Of a stretch of 26,940 nucleotides of DNA, positions 1 to 8,688 are shown one piece after another. The position numbers and the translations under genes were made by a program. Source of the stretch: Phycisphaeraceae bacterium (GTDB lineage Bacteria > Planctomycetota > Phycisphaerae > Phycisphaerales > Zrk34); assembly GCA_028281485.1 (NCBI GenBank), contig JANQJT010000144.1, forward strand, positions 1 to 26,940, read 5' to 3'. Under the pieces are notes generated by a model that saw nothing but the letters and a program-made list of their open reading frames with translations, did no database searches and had not been told where the DNA came from. Each line of letters opens with the position of its first letter. Position 1 is the stretch's first letter.

Positions 1-1
1 G

Positions 2-337
2 GTGGCTTCGCTGGAAGACACCGAGCCGTGGATCGAGCTGAACTGGAAGCGGGATCAGGAGATTTCTCGCGTGGTGGTGTCGTTCGATAGCGATTTGGAT
101 CACCCGATGGAGTCGGTGTTGATGGGGCACCCGGAGCGCGTGATGCCGTATTGTGTGCGTCGTGCGCGGCTGCTGGACGGTGATGGTCATGTGTTGGCCA
201 GACTCGAAGACAATCACCAGACGCGTTGGGTGGTTGACCTGAAACGGAAGGTGAAGACGAAGAAGCTGCGTTTGGAGTGTGAGCGGCCGAGCGCGAACGT
301 GCCCGCGTCGGTGTTCCGCGTGCGTTGTTTCGCGTAG
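2..337 (+). CDS. C-terminal domain of probable FAD-dependent oxidoreductase (5' truncated by window)
   Basis: The reading frame is open from the left edge to a TAG stop, so only the last 111 residues of a larger gene are seen; the first GTG is probably internal. The segment contains PWIEL, then DLDHPMESVLMGHPERVMP, a conserved R-x-x-R-L-L-D strand, and ends in FRVRCFA. This pattern matches, from memory, the discoidin-like C-terminal domain found on FAD-dependent oxidoreductases of planctomycetes, which often sit beside carbohydrate-degradation and sulfatase genes. The sulfatase frame downstream opens before this gene ends, but its likely start is 158 bp further on. No catalytic residues are visible because the flavin-binding part lies outside the window. 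The family assignment is moderately sure; the substrate is unknown. Confidence 0.75.
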   Translation: MASLEDTEPWIELNWKRDQEISRVVVSFDSDLDHPMESVLMGHPERVMPYCVRRARLLDGDGHVLARLEDNHQTRWVVDLKRKVKTKKLRLECERPSANVPASVFRVRCFA

Positions 338-495
338 CGGCAAGAGGTCAGCGATATGGGTATCGAAGCATCGATCGAGTCGCGTGTGATCCCGACGTGT
401 GCGGTGTTGTTGAATCAGGAGTTGGTGTTGCAGGAATCGGGTGGGGTATGAGAACGATGTGTAAGGCAGAACTCACCGGCTTAGGGAACAGGACC

Positions 496-1959
496 GTGCG
501 GAAGTATTTGGGCGTGGCGGTGTTGATGACCGTGATGGTGTTTGTGACGGCGTGCGGTGCGCAGACGCGACCGGCGGTGGAACGGCAGCGGCTGAACATT
601 CTTTGGATCATCGCCGACGATTTGAGCCCTGACCTGAGCTGTTACGGCGAGAAGGCGGTGTCGACGCCGAACCTCGATCGTTTGGCGAAAGAGGGCGTGA
701 TGTACACGCGCGCGTTTTCGACGTCGTCGGTGTGTTCGACGTCCCGCTCGGCGTTCATCACCGGTGTCTATCAGACGACGACGGGCACGCATCATCACCG
801 GACGAATCCCAAGCAGGCGCCGCCGGACGGCGTCGTGCCGATCACCGAGCGTTTCCGCGCGGCGGGGTACTTCGTGACCAACGGCAACTCGGAGCTGAGC
901 GGCGGTGGGAAGACGGATTACAACTTCCGACTCGGCAAGCGGATGTACGACGGCCACGACTGGCGTCAGCGGCCGGAGGAAACACCGTTTTTCTCGCAGG
1001 TTCAGGTCTTCCAGCCGCATCGACCGTTCCACGAAGAGTCGAGGATATCTCGTCGTCGTGAGGTGACGATTCCGCCTTACATCCCCGATCATCCGCTGGT
1101 GCGGGCGGATTATTCGCATTACCTGTCGGACGTGGAGATGTTGGATCGTCAGGTCGGGGATGTGTTGAAGCGATTGGAGGAAGACGGGCTCCTGGACAGC
1201 ACGGTGGTGATTTTCTTTAGCGATCAGGGTCGGCCGCAGGTGCGGAGCAAGCAGTGGTTGTACGACGGGGGGGTTCGCGTTCCGCTGATCGTACGCTGGC
1301 CTGATGGTCGAGATGCGGGGACGGTGGACGACCGGTTGGTGAGCCTGATCGATGCGTCGGCTTCGACGTTGACGCTTGGGGGGATCGAGTTGCCACATTA
1401 CTTGCATGGGATCGATTTCCTTGATGGTGAACGGCGTCGCTACGTGTTCGCTGCTCGTAATCGAAACGGCAATGCGCCGGCGCGGTTACGGAGCGTGCGT
1501 GATGAGCGTTTTAAGTACATCCGTAACGGGATGCCTGAGCGAGCGATGATGCCGAGCAGTTACTACAAGCTGTTGCATTACCCGGTGCAGCCGCTGATGC
1601 AGATGATGCACGAGAAAGGTGAGCTGACCGAGGTTCAGGCGGAGTTGTTTGTGTCGCCTCGGCCGGTTGAGGAGTTGTACGACACACAGGCGGACCCGCA
1701 TGAGATTGTGAACCTGGCGGGTGATCCGGCTTACGCCAAGCAACTCAAGAAGATGCGTCATGAACTGGATAAGTGGATCGAGCGGACGGGTGATCGGGGA
1801 CAGGTGGAGGAAGAGGCGAGCCTTGAAGAGGCGGCTATTGCGTCGTCGACACGCTGGCACGGTAGCGCGCTGGAGCGGCGAGGATTGAGGCTGGATTCGC
1901 CTCCCGAAGCCCACGTGAAGTGGTGGATGAAGCACTACGGCGTGGAAATAGAAGACTAG
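496..1959 (+). CDS. Lipoprotein sulfatase (type I, formylglycine-dependent), N-sulfoglucosamine sulfohydrolase-like
   Basis: The frame is open from 325, but the GTG at 496 fits best. It follows an AGGGAACAGGA purine tract and gives RK, a hydrophobic stretch and the lipobox VTAC (Cys20), so the enzyme is probably anchored to a membrane facing the periplasm. An ATG at 448 is the alternative. From 496 the protein has 487 residues, typical for the family. Metal-binding Asp-Asp lies at residues 41-42 in IIADDLS. The formylglycine motif is C80-S-T-S-R, with Thr where Pro or Ala is usual. QPHRPF carries a conserved His near 175, and K252 lies in SKQWLYDGG. The usual Asp-His/Asn-Gly metal motif reads SDQG at 242-245. 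It probably removes sulfate from sulfated polysaccharides, but the exact substrate cannot be read. Cysteine maturation would need a formylglycine-generating enzyme encoded elsewhere. Confidence 0.9.
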   Translation: MRKYLGVAVLMTVMVFVTACGAQTRPAVERQRLNILWIIADDLSPDLSCYGEKAVSTPNLDRLAKEGVMYTRAFSTSSVCSTSRSAFITGVYQTTTGTHHHRTNPKQAPPDGVVPITERFRAAGYFVTNGNSELSGGGKTDYNFRLGKRMYDGHDWRQRPEETPFFSQVQVFQPHRPFHEESRISRRREVTIPPYIPDHPLVRADYSHYLSDVEMLDRQVGDVLKRLEEDGLLDSTVVIFFSDQGRPQVRSKQWLYDGGVRVPLIVRWPDGRDAGTVDDRLVSLIDASASTLTLGGIELPHYLHGIDFLDGERRRYVFAARNRNGNAPARLRSVRDERFKYIRNGMPERAMMPSSYYKLLHYPVQPLMQMMHEKGELTEVQAELFVSPRPVEELYDTQADPHEIVNLAGDPAYAKQLKKMRHELDKWIERTGDRGQVEEEASLEEAAIASSTRWHGSALERRGLRLDSPPEAHVKWWMKHYGVEIED

Positions 1960-2072
1960 GCGTCATTTTATTTTTATACGGTCTGATTTCTATAAACCAT
2001 TTTATATAAAAGTCTAATGGCTATTTTGTGCGATCAATTTAAGAGTCGCGATGTATATTAAATGGGATATTA

Positions 2073-2101
2073 GTTGACAAATTAGATTAATAATGTAAAC
2101 T
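2073..2101 (+). promoter_or_regulatory. Promoter with operator-like inverted repeat upstream of the TetR gene
   Basis: A strikingly AT-rich stretch (1960-2101) separates the sulfatase from the regulator. It contains TTGACA at 2074-2079 and TAAACT at 2096-2101 with a 16-bp spacer. Overlapping both boxes are inverted arms GTTGACA (2073-2079) and TGTAAAC (2094-2100), six of seven positions matching, centred two helical turns apart. This is the arrangement expected for an autorepressing TetR operator. The predicted transcript start falls at about the ATG at 2108, so the mRNA may be leaderless. Confidence 0.6.
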
Positions 2102-2662
2102 ATGGGCATGAATCGCACAGAAGCATTGCAAGCCGCCGTGGGGGTGTTCCTCCAGTACGGATACCGCAAGAGCTCGATGGAGGATCTGGCTCGGGCGATC
2201 GGCGTCTCGCGGCAATGGGTGTACCAGCAGTTCGAATCGAAAGAGAAGCTGTTCCGTGAGGCGGTCGAGCACGCGCTGGAATCGACTCTCGCCGAATCGA
2301 TCGCGGCGATCGAAGCGGACGGGGCGCTGGCCGACCGGTTGCTGGCGAGTTTCGACTGCTGGTGCGGCCAACACGTCGAATCGTTCGCGCGGGCGCCGCA
2401 CGCAACCGAAATCATGGAGGCGGCCACGTCTGCGTTTGGTGACAAGATCATGCAGGCTCGGACCGCGTATGAATCGGTGATCGGCGCGGCGATCGAGTCG
2501 GCGGGCGTGCGTCTGCCGGCGGGTGTGGACGGGAACGATGTGGGGGCGCTGCTGATCTCGGCGACGGACGGGCTCAAGAAGTATGTCCATACGCGCGAGG
2601 CGTACCTGGAACAGATGCAACGGTATATCGGCGTGGTCCTGGCGGATCGCGTGACGGAATAA
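2102..2662 (+). CDS. TetR/AcrR-family transcriptional regulator
   Basis: The protein of 186 residues is standard TetR length. The N-terminus has the family helix-turn-helix: EALQAAVGVFLQYGYRKSSM, then DLARAIGVSRQWVYQQFESKEKLF (about residues 25-50), including the diagnostic VYxxFxSKExLF recognition-helix ending. The remaining residues form a helical ligand-binding and dimerisation domain that is not informative about the inducer. Two starts are possible, ATG 2102 (MGMNRTEAL) or ATG 2108 (MNRTEAL). There is no Shine-Dalgarno sequence, and the -10 box touches the start codon, which favours leaderless translation from 2108. The two dehydrogenase genes follow on the same strand within about 40 bp gaps, so it probably represses itself and that operon. 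The inducer is unknown. Confidence 0.95.
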   Translation: MGMNRTEALQAAVGVFLQYGYRKSSMEDLARAIGVSRQWVYQQFESKEKLFREAVEHALESTLAESIAAIEADGALADRLLASFDCWCGQHVESFARAPHATEIMEAATSAFGDKIMQARTAYESVIGAAIESAGVRLPAGVDGNDVGALLISATDGLKKYVHTREAYLEQMQRYIGVVLADRVTE

Positions 2663-2701
2663 GAGGATCATGTGTTTAACCGCAACAGAGGGTGGTGCAC
2701 G

Positions 2702-3619
2702 ATGAAATGGACCCACAACAACATCCCGGATCAGACCGACAAGATCGTGATCGTGACGGGTGCGAACACGGGGATCGGTTTTGAAACCGCGAAGGTGCTG
2801 GCGCAAAGGGGGGCGGTGGTGACGCTGGCGTGTCGTAGTCAAGAAAAGGGGGAGGCCGCGGCCGAGCGCATCATGGCTGAGCGCCCGAAGGGCCGCGCAA
2901 CGTATGCCCCGCTTGACCTGTCGGATCTGGAGTCGGTGCGGGCGTTTGCGGCGTCCTTTGTTGCGACGAATGATCGGCTGGACCTGCTGATCAACAACGC
3001 GGGCGTGATGATTCCTCCGGAGAGCAAGACGGCCCAGGGTTTTGAGTTGCAGTTCGGCGTGAATCACCTGGGCCACTTCGCCCTGACGGGTCATCTGATT
3101 GATCTGCTGGGACGGACGCCGGGCGCGCGTGTTGTGACGGTGTCGAGCATCGCTCACCGGCACGGGGCGATGGACTTTGAGGACCTGAACTTCACCGCAC
3201 GCGGGTACAAGCCCGCCCGTGCTTACGGCCAGAGCAAGCTGGCGAATCTGTTGTTCACGCGGGCGCTGCATCGCCGGTTGACCGAGGCGGGTATCGACGT
3301 GAAGGCGGTGGCGGCGCATCCGGGTTGGACGGGAACGGACCTGCAGCGTCACAGCCTGCTGATCCGGGCGATGAACCTGATCTTTGCGATGAAGACGGAG
3401 CAGGGGGCGTTGCCGACGCTGCGAGCGGCGACCGATCCGGACGTCGCGGGTAACGATTACTACGGACCGCACCGGATGATGGAGATGAACGGCTATCCGG
3501 TGAGGGTGGATTGCACGGACGCGGCGAAGCGTGACGCGGACGCCGAGCGGCTATGGGATGTCAGCGAACTGCTAACCGGCGTGAGTCCGACGATCCAATC
3601 GATGTCAACGGTTGCGTAA
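2702..3619 (+). CDS. Short-chain dehydrogenase/reductase, retinol dehydrogenase/protochlorophyllide reductase-like
   Basis: The chosen ATG (2702) has a GAGGGTGG ribosome site 6-7 nt upstream; a GTG at 2672 would add ten residues of no evident domain. The protein of 305 residues has the Rossmann dinucleotide motif TGANTGIG near the N-terminus, ACRS after beta-2 (an Arg suggesting NADP(H) preference), NNAG near residue 100, the catalytic Ser in VTVSS, and the YGQSK catalytic Tyr-x-x-x-Lys. The pattern SRxxEKGExAAxxI and the long C-terminal part place it among the retinol dehydrogenase or oxidoreductase-like SDRs. Its substrate, probably a carbonyl or alcohol, cannot be inferred. It lies between the TetR gene and a second SDR, which suggests a small inducible redox operon. 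Confidence 0.92.
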   Translation: MKWTHNNIPDQTDKIVIVTGANTGIGFETAKVLAQRGAVVTLACRSQEKGEAAAERIMAERPKGRATYAPLDLSDLESVRAFAASFVATNDRLDLLINNAGVMIPPESKTAQGFELQFGVNHLGHFALTGHLIDLLGRTPGARVVTVSSIAHRHGAMDFEDLNFTARGYKPARAYGQSKLANLLFTRALHRRLTEAGIDVKAVAAHPGWTGTDLQRHSLLIRAMNLIFAMKTEQGALPTLRAATDPDVAGNDYYGPHRMMEMNGYPVRVDCTDAAKRDADAERLWDVSELLTGVSPTIQSMSTVA

Positions 3620-3659
3620 GAAACATGGCTTGCAAGACAGATAGCACAAGGCGAGTCTC

Positions 3660-4484
3660 ATGTCAGCGAAAAAGACGGTACTGATTACGGGCGCATCGGC
3701 GGGGATCGGCAAGGCAACGGCTGAGACTCTGCTGGCGGACGGCGGCTACACGGTGTACACGGCGGCTCGTCGCGTGGAGAAGATGGCGGACCTTGAAAGC
3801 AGGGGCGCCCGTCCGATCGCGATGGATATCACGGTAGACGAACGGGTGATTGCCGCGGTGGATCGGATCAAGGACGAGGCGGGGGGCGTGGACATCCTGA
3901 TCAACAACGCGGGGTTTGGTTTGAACGGCGCGGTGGAAGACACGCCGATCGAGAAGGCCCGGCACCAGTTCGAGGTGAACCTGTTCGGATTGGGCCGACT
4001 GACGCAGCTGGTGTTGCCGGGGATGCGTGAGAAGAAGGCCGGGACGATCGTGAACATCACGTCGATCGGCGGCAAGGTTTACAGCCCGCTGGGCGCGTGG
4101 TACATCGCGACGAAGCACGCGCTGGAGGGGTGGAGCGATTGTCTTCGGATGGAGGTCGCGGAGTTCGGGATCGACGTGGTGATTGTCGAGCCGGGCGCGA
4201 TCAATACGGAGTTTGATGAGGTGCTGATCGGTCCGTTGATGGAGATCTCCGGCGATACGGCGTACGGGCCGACGACGCAGCAATTCGCTGCGATGATGAA
4301 GCGATCGATGGAGAACGACGCCTCTCCGCCGAGCGTGATCGCGGACACGATCCAGAGGGCGTTGAGAGCGAAGAAACCGAAGACGCGTTACGCGGCGGGC
4401 AAGTACGCCGGGACGATGTTGTTCCTGCGTCGTTGGCTGAGTGATCGGATGTTCGATCGGTTCATTTGGAGGTTTATGAAGTAA
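3660..4484 (+). CDS. Classical short-chain dehydrogenase/reductase
   Basis: The protein has 274 residues. The cofactor loop is TGASAGIG, followed by AARRVEKM with Arg residues after beta-2 that fit NADP(H). NNAG is present, the catalytic Ser lies in NITSIGG, and the active-site motif is YIATK. After the catalytic region it has VEPGAINTEF, typical of SDRs annotated simply as oxidoreductase. The start is ATG 3660 with an AAGGCGAG ribosome site. It is the last gene of the TetR-SDR-SDR group, 40 bp after the first SDR, and a strong intrinsic terminator follows 33 bp later, so the three genes probably form one unit. The C-terminus is unusually basic and aromatic (FLRRWLSDRMFDRFIWRFMK), possibly a membrane-associating amphipathic tail. 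The substrate is unknown. Confidence 0.93.
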   Translation: MSAKKTVLITGASAGIGKATAETLLADGGYTVYTAARRVEKMADLESRGARPIAMDITVDERVIAAVDRIKDEAGGVDILINNAGFGLNGAVEDTPIEKARHQFEVNLFGLGRLTQLVLPGMREKKAGTIVNITSIGGKVYSPLGAWYIATKHALEGWSDCLRMEVAEFGIDVVIVEPGAINTEFDEVLIGPLMEISGDTAYGPTTQQFAAMMKRSMENDASPPSVIADTIQRALRAKKPKTRYAAGKYAGTMLFLRRWLSDRMFDRFIWRFMK

Positions 4485-4517
4485 GCCGGCTTAACGAGAC
4501 CCAATCTCCCTCCTTTT

Positions 4518-4556
4518 GGTGGAGGCTGCCCGAACGGCGGCCTCCATCTTTTTATT
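4518..4556 (+). terminator. Rho-independent terminator after the second SDR gene
   Basis: GGAGGCTGCC (4521-4530) pairs with GGCGGCCTCC (4536-4545) around the loop CGAAC, with one G-U pair and extra flanking pairs out to 4518 and 4548. It is followed by ATCTTTTTATT. It ends plus-strand transcription. No comparable U-tract is seen on the minus strand for the convergent STAND gene, whose stop lies near 4637. Confidence 0.9.
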
Positions 4557-4636
4557 CGGGCTTGATTACGGTTATTGAATATGGAGACGGGGATCACGGG
4601 ATATGGGACATCACGGAACGTGAGGAGGGTCACGCG

Positions 4637-7600
4637 TTACCAGGGCGTGTCCAGCGGGACGGGTTGTTGCTTTGCCCAGAAGTCGAAGGCGTCGAGTTCG
4701 TCGACTTCGTCGAGGTCGTTGAGCGCGTCGATGAGGGCTTTGAGGAAGTCGATACGTTGGCTGGACAGGGATTCAGCGAGTTTACCGATGATGTCGTCGG
4801 CGTCCCAGATGGGATCGATGCTGCCGTAACAATCAAGAGATTGTCCAGACAACAGGGTCTTGAGTTGGCCGAGGTGGACTGTGGGATCGGCATCACAGAG
4901 CCAGTCGAGCGCCAGTCTGGTGAACAGCAGGCGTGCGCTGGTCATGTCGTGCCCGCCATCGCTGATGGTCGATTTCAGGTTCCAAGCTTCGGCGACCAGG
5001 TCAGCGGACTTTTCGAGTTGATCGTCGAGCATGAACACCATGGCGCGGTTGTTGCGGCGATGGGGGCGTTTGGCGTGTTCGGGGGGCAGGTATTTGTCTT
5101 CGATTGAGATCGCTTCGCGGAGCATGCGGGTGGCTTGAGGATAATGGCCCATGCGGCGAAGCGCTAACGCGTGACTATTCAAGAACAGGGCGTTTTCCGG
5201 ATCGGATGTCTGAAGCCTGTCACGCCTGAGTTGGAGAGAGTTATGGATATGCCGTTCGGCTTCTTCGGGTTGATCGTTTTCGATCAGGATGTTGATGAGT
5301 TGGTTGATAAACCGAAGTGCCAGGTCGTCTTGTCGATCAGCGGATTCAAGGGTTTTCAAGCCCTGTTCGCACTTTGTTTTGGCGGTTTCTCGCTGGCCTT
5401 TTTGGCGAAATAGATCGGCGAGATAGAACAGGGCGTTGAGTGTCTCTTCGTGATCTTCGCCATACTCTCTGTGGCGCGACTCGTAGACTGATCGCAGGAT
5501 CGGTTCGGATAGATCGAGGCGGTCGGTCTCTTGATAGAAGTTGCCGATGGCGAGTCGGACGTGGAGGGTCACGTCGTGTTCATCGCCGTACTCATGTATG
5601 CAGCGTTGCTCGGTTTGTTTCCAGAGCTGTTCGGCATCACTGGTCTTGTTTATGCTTCCAAGAAAGGCCGCGTAATATCCCAGCATGTGTAGATTGCTCT
5701 TTCTTGCCAGTTCAGAGGCGGTTTCGGAGATGGAGAGGGCGTTCCGGAATAACCGATCCGCTTCGTCGTGCATCTCGAGGTGATAGAGTGCGATGGCAAT
5801 GTCGCGCTGCGAACCCAGTGTGTAAGGGTGATCCGCGCCGTAGACGCTTTCGCGGACGCGCCCGGCTCTTTGGAGGTACGGCAGGGCGTCGTTCCATCGG
5901 TTGAGTTTGCCGTAGAGCTGGCCAAGGTTGTCCAGGACACGTGCGCCGTCTTCGCTGTGTACTGTGTCGGTGCGTTCGTGGCCGGCAAGGGCTTCGAGTA
6001 GAGACTGTTCGCCCTGTTGAACGTAGCCGCTGTTTAACTGTGCGCTGGCGAGGTCATTGAGGCAGACAAGTGTGTGTTTGTGATCGGGCTTGAGAATCCT
6101 TCTGTAGACTTTCAGGACGTACTCAAGAAGTTTAAGCGCCTCGTGGGTACGGCCCTGGGACTGAAGGATGTCGGCCATGTTGTGTTGTGTGCTGACTATA
6201 TCGTAATGATCTTCTTCGCGCAGCGATTCGTATTGCTCCAGCAGTTGCTGCGATATCTCCAGTGCGCGATCCAGTTTTCCGGCGCGCCAGAGCTTGTGAA
6301 CGATAAAATCTTTTGTCCCAAGGATCTCTTTGTCGTCGGGGTCCAGTTTTGTTGTTTTGATCGCCAGGCTGTCTTCGGCGTAGCGTACGGCGTCGTCGAA
6401 CATGCCCCCTTTGTCACAGGCGCGGGCGATGAAATCGATCACGTCGTAATCGCGTTCGATCGAGAGCCTTTGCATGTGGTCGTCGATCGCGCGGGCGTGT
6501 TGGAGCAGCAGACTCCATTGAGAGGGGTTGGCGGGTTTCCAATTGGCATCGCCGGCATAGGCCACGAACCACCTGCACAACGCGGACACGTATTCGACTT
6601 GCTTGTCTTCGGAAAGGCGGTGCAGGGTGATTTCCTGGACGAGGGGATGGACGATGAGGTCGCGACTGCCGGTGCCGCGCTGGCGAGCGAGAGAGTATCG
6701 TCGCAGTTGCTTGTAGCCTTCGCGAAACGAGCGTGGGGCGGTGCTTGCGTGGGTGGAATCCCGTGTGGTGACAAGCTCCTGGAATTGCTGCTTGGCGGCG
6801 TCGGTTTCGAATAACGCCGCGGGCACGGTCGCTCGAGCCAGGAGCGAACTGAGGTTGAGTAGAGTCATGCCCTGCGGGCCGAGTTGTTTGATGCTGGTTT
6901 CCCAGGTGGTGGCGACCTGGCGGTCGTATGTCATGAAATCCGGGTCGTGCCATTCGAGCACGTTGCGGTTGCTGGTTTTCCACTCTTGGCGATACTCGTC
7001 GAACGAGATGGTTTGCTCGTTTATGTAGGCTCCGGCGTGTTCGAGACCTAAGGGTAGATTGCCCATGTCGTCGGTGATTTGACCGGCGTGAGATGTGTCG
7101 CCCCGCGTTTTTATTCGGTGTTGGTCGGTTCTGGCGCAGAGGAACGCGATGGCGTCTTTACGATCCAGCACATCGACGTCTATGCACTGGACGGTCGGTC
7201 CCCAGCGGTCGTTGCGTGAGGTGATCAGGATGTTGCCGCGTCGCAGGCTGGGCAGTTGAGCTTTGACGGCGGCAACGGATGCGTTTTCATCGACGTTATC
7301 GATAATCAGCAACCAGCCCGGGTTTTCTTCGAGCCAATTCGTGATGGGTTCGTCGGTATTCAGTACGTTTGTGCTGGTGAGTGCTTCGAGATCGGTTTGC
7401 AGTGATTCTGGGGTGTGGGCTGAGACAAAGAGAGTTGCTGAACGGCTATCTACATGTTGGTGCGCATACTCTAGCGCGAGGCGGGTTTTTCCGATGCCGC
7501 CCATGCCGAAGAGGACGAGAGGTTTAGCTGAGTAGCCATTGAGGTGCTGTTGGATCTCGGCGATGAGGTGATCGCGTCCATGAAAGATTGATCCGATGGA

Positions 7601-8131
7601 CGGGGGCAGGTTGTTGATGTGATAGTTGGATTCGCGCAGACGCATACCATCGCGCAAGACGAATCGGCCGAGCTCGTGGATGGATGAGAACTCGAGGTGG
7701 TCCTTGCCTGAATCAAGTATGGCCTGGATGAAGTCTTGCTGCAGCTTCTCTTCGTGTTCGGGTTGGGTAATCGGTGTTTCGTTAAGGAAGGAATCGGATG
7801 CGAAGTAGACGCAGGTGGGTATTGCGGCGGTGGTCGTGCCGTTCAGGCGTTCACCTCTTGCGAGGTGGTATTCCCACTGCGTGTAGGATCGCCGAGGGGT
7901 GTTTGTGGGGCGTTCGGATGGGGTGGGTTCAGAACCGTAGGCTGAGCCGACGAGAGCGACGACGCGGTCGCAATCGCTGATGTAGTCTTCCAGTTTTTCT
8001 AATAGAGTACCGGTACCCTGTTGGAAGTCATCCTGTACCCTTACCTCAGCGCCCATGGCGCGCAGGTCGCTGGCCAACGCGTCGCGACAGTGTTTGAGCT
8101 GTTGGGTTGTCGCAGAGAGGAAGATTCTCAT
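4637..8131 (-). CDS. STAND NTPase: DUF4062-like N-terminus, NB-ARC-like ATPase, TPR repeats (candidate defence sensor)
   Basis: The 1164-residue protein has three parts. Residues 1 to about 165 begin MRIFLSATTQQLKHCRDAL and resemble DUF4062, a TIR/SIR2-like N-terminal domain of STAND proteins. Residues about 180-470 are an NB-ARC-like P-loop ATPase: Walker A GMGGIGKT (209-216), Walker B LLIIDNVD (274-281), sensor NILITSRN (300-307) and the GLPL-like NLPLGLEHAGAYI (358-370). From about 590 the protein is a run of TPR units with kinesin-light-chain-like spacing (for example YGADHPYTLGSQRDIAIAL and YGEDHEETLNALFYLADLF), a likely target-binding region. This architecture is shared with NLR-like antiphage sensors, in which TPR binding triggers oligomerisation and the N-terminus acts as effector; that role here is inferred. 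The gene is intact, looks less GC-rich than its neighbours, has a weak ribosome site, and is divergent from a broken TIR gene. Confidence 0.93.
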   Translation of the reverse strand: MRIFLSATTQQLKHCRDALASDLRAMGAEVRVQDDFQQGTGTLLEKLEDYISDCDRVVALVGSAYGSEPTPSERPTNTPRRSYTQWEYHLARGERLNGTTTAAIPTCVYFASDSFLNETPITQPEHEEKLQQDFIQAILDSGKDHLEFSSIHELGRFVLRDGMRLRESNYHINNLPPSIGSIFHGRDHLIAEIQQHLNGYSAKPLVLFGMGGIGKTRLALEYAHQHVDSRSATLFVSAHTPESLQTDLEALTSTNVLNTDEPITNWLEENPGWLLIIDNVDENASVAAVKAQLPSLRRGNILITSRNDRWGPTVQCIDVDVLDRKDAIAFLCARTDQHRIKTRGDTSHAGQITDDMGNLPLGLEHAGAYINEQTISFDEYRQEWKTSNRNVLEWHDPDFMTYDRQVATTWETSIKQLGPQGMTLLNLSSLLARATVPAALFETDAAKQQFQELVTTRDSTHASTAPRSFREGYKQLRRYSLARQRGTGSRDLIVHPLVQEITLHRLSEDKQVEYVSALCRWFVAYAGDANWKPANPSQWSLLLQHARAIDDHMQRLSIERDYDVIDFIARACDKGGMFDDAVRYAEDSLAIKTTKLDPDDKEILGTKDFIVHKLWRAGKLDRALEISQQLLEQYESLREEDHYDIVSTQHNMADILQSQGRTHEALKLLEYVLKVYRRILKPDHKHTLVCLNDLASAQLNSGYVQQGEQSLLEALAGHERTDTVHSEDGARVLDNLGQLYGKLNRWNDALPYLQRAGRVRESVYGADHPYTLGSQRDIAIALYHLEMHDEADRLFRNALSISETASELARKSNLHMLGYYAAFLGSINKTSDAEQLWKQTEQRCIHEYGDEHDVTLHVRLAIGNFYQETDRLDLSEPILRSVYESRHREYGEDHEETLNALFYLADLFRQKGQRETAKTKCEQGLKTLESADRQDDLALRFINQLINILIENDQPEEAERHIHNSLQLRRDRLQTSDPENALFLNSHALALRRMGHYPQATRMLREAISIEDKYLPPEHAKRPHRRNNRAMVFMLDDQLEKSADLVAEAWNLKSTISDGGHDMTSARLLFTRLALDWLCDADPTVHLGQLKTLLSGQSLDCYGSIDPIWDADDIIGKLAESLSSQRIDFLKALIDALNDLDEVDELDAFDFWAKQQPVPLDTPW

Positions 8132-8392
8132 TGTTGTGCCCGGTTTGTCGAAGACTCATAGGCAAGGTACTTCGTGTCCGAGGGCCAGACAAGCGATACT
8201 ATGAAATCGTGATCATAAGGTGGATGTCTCTGGTTTCGCTACATTTTGCGAGGCCCTTAACACTGCGGCAACACTTTGGCAGTAATCCCATACTGATCAG
8301 TCATGACTTATGCGATAATGACAATGCGATGATGTGTCTTTGAGGCTATAATTAGGCAATTATCCGATCCTGATTCAAAGGGAAACCCTACC
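8132..8392. promoter_or_regulatory. Divergent intergenic region between the STAND gene and the TIR remnant
   Basis: This 261-bp spacer holds the promoters for both directions. A perfect TATAAT lies at 8347-8352 on the plus strand, 40 bp before the TIR start, without a good -35 at 16-18 bp. It is more AT-rich than the neighbouring genes. No clear operator or RNA gene is visible. Confidence 0.4.
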
Positions 8393-8674
8393 ATGAAGGT
8401 CTTCATCAGCCATTCTTCGCATGACGTGTGTGTGGCCGGTAAGATCGAAGAGGACTTACGAAAAATAAACGACGACGAGGAGCTCGACGCTGAGGAACAT
8501 GTAGAGACATACTTGGCGGCGAAAGACAATCAAGCGGGTGATTATTTTGCGGGTGAGATTTGGAAAAACCTCAGAGGCAGTGATCACATTCTGATTCTGC
8601 TGTCTCCCGCGTCACTCGATAGCCATTGGGTCATGATGGAGGCGGGGGGTGGGTGGCTGGAGAAAAATGCTTGA
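8393..8674 (+). pseudogene. Truncated and frameshifted TIR-domain gene
   Basis: The 93-residue frame opens with the TIR signature MKVFISHSSHD. It continues through GDYFAGEIWKNLRGSDHILILLSPASLDSHWVMMEAGG, with E83 in the position of the catalytic NADase glutamate. A full TIR domain is about 130-150 residues, so the last third is missing. The expected next motif (G-x-W-x-x-G-K-x-I-I) appears in another frame: WVAGEKCLI is encoded at 8650-8676. The switch lies in the G6 tract at 8644-8649, where one extra G would restore a continuous TIR reading. After about 8680 the sequence becomes GNAT-like. The gene therefore seems both frameshifted and cut at the junction. A perfect TATAAT lies upstream. 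It may once have been an effector partnered with the divergent STAND gene. Confidence 0.75.
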
Positions 8675-8688
8675 TATGGAGCGATGCG

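Noticed and set aside
481..1407. Long minus-strand frame opposite the sulfatase
   Set aside because: It is rich in Arg and His, has no motif, and lies antisense to a gene with complete family motifs; such frames come from high-GC codon bias.
2087..3472. 461-residue minus-strand frame opposite TetR and SDR genes
   Set aside because: It spans two well-supported genes and an intergenic gap and has no recognisable domain; it is an antisense shadow.
8626..8688. Extended N-terminus of the GNAT protein from ATG 8626
   Set aside because: These residues are encoded by TIR-derived sequence and do not match a GNAT N-terminus; a TTG start with a good ribosome site lies at 8689.
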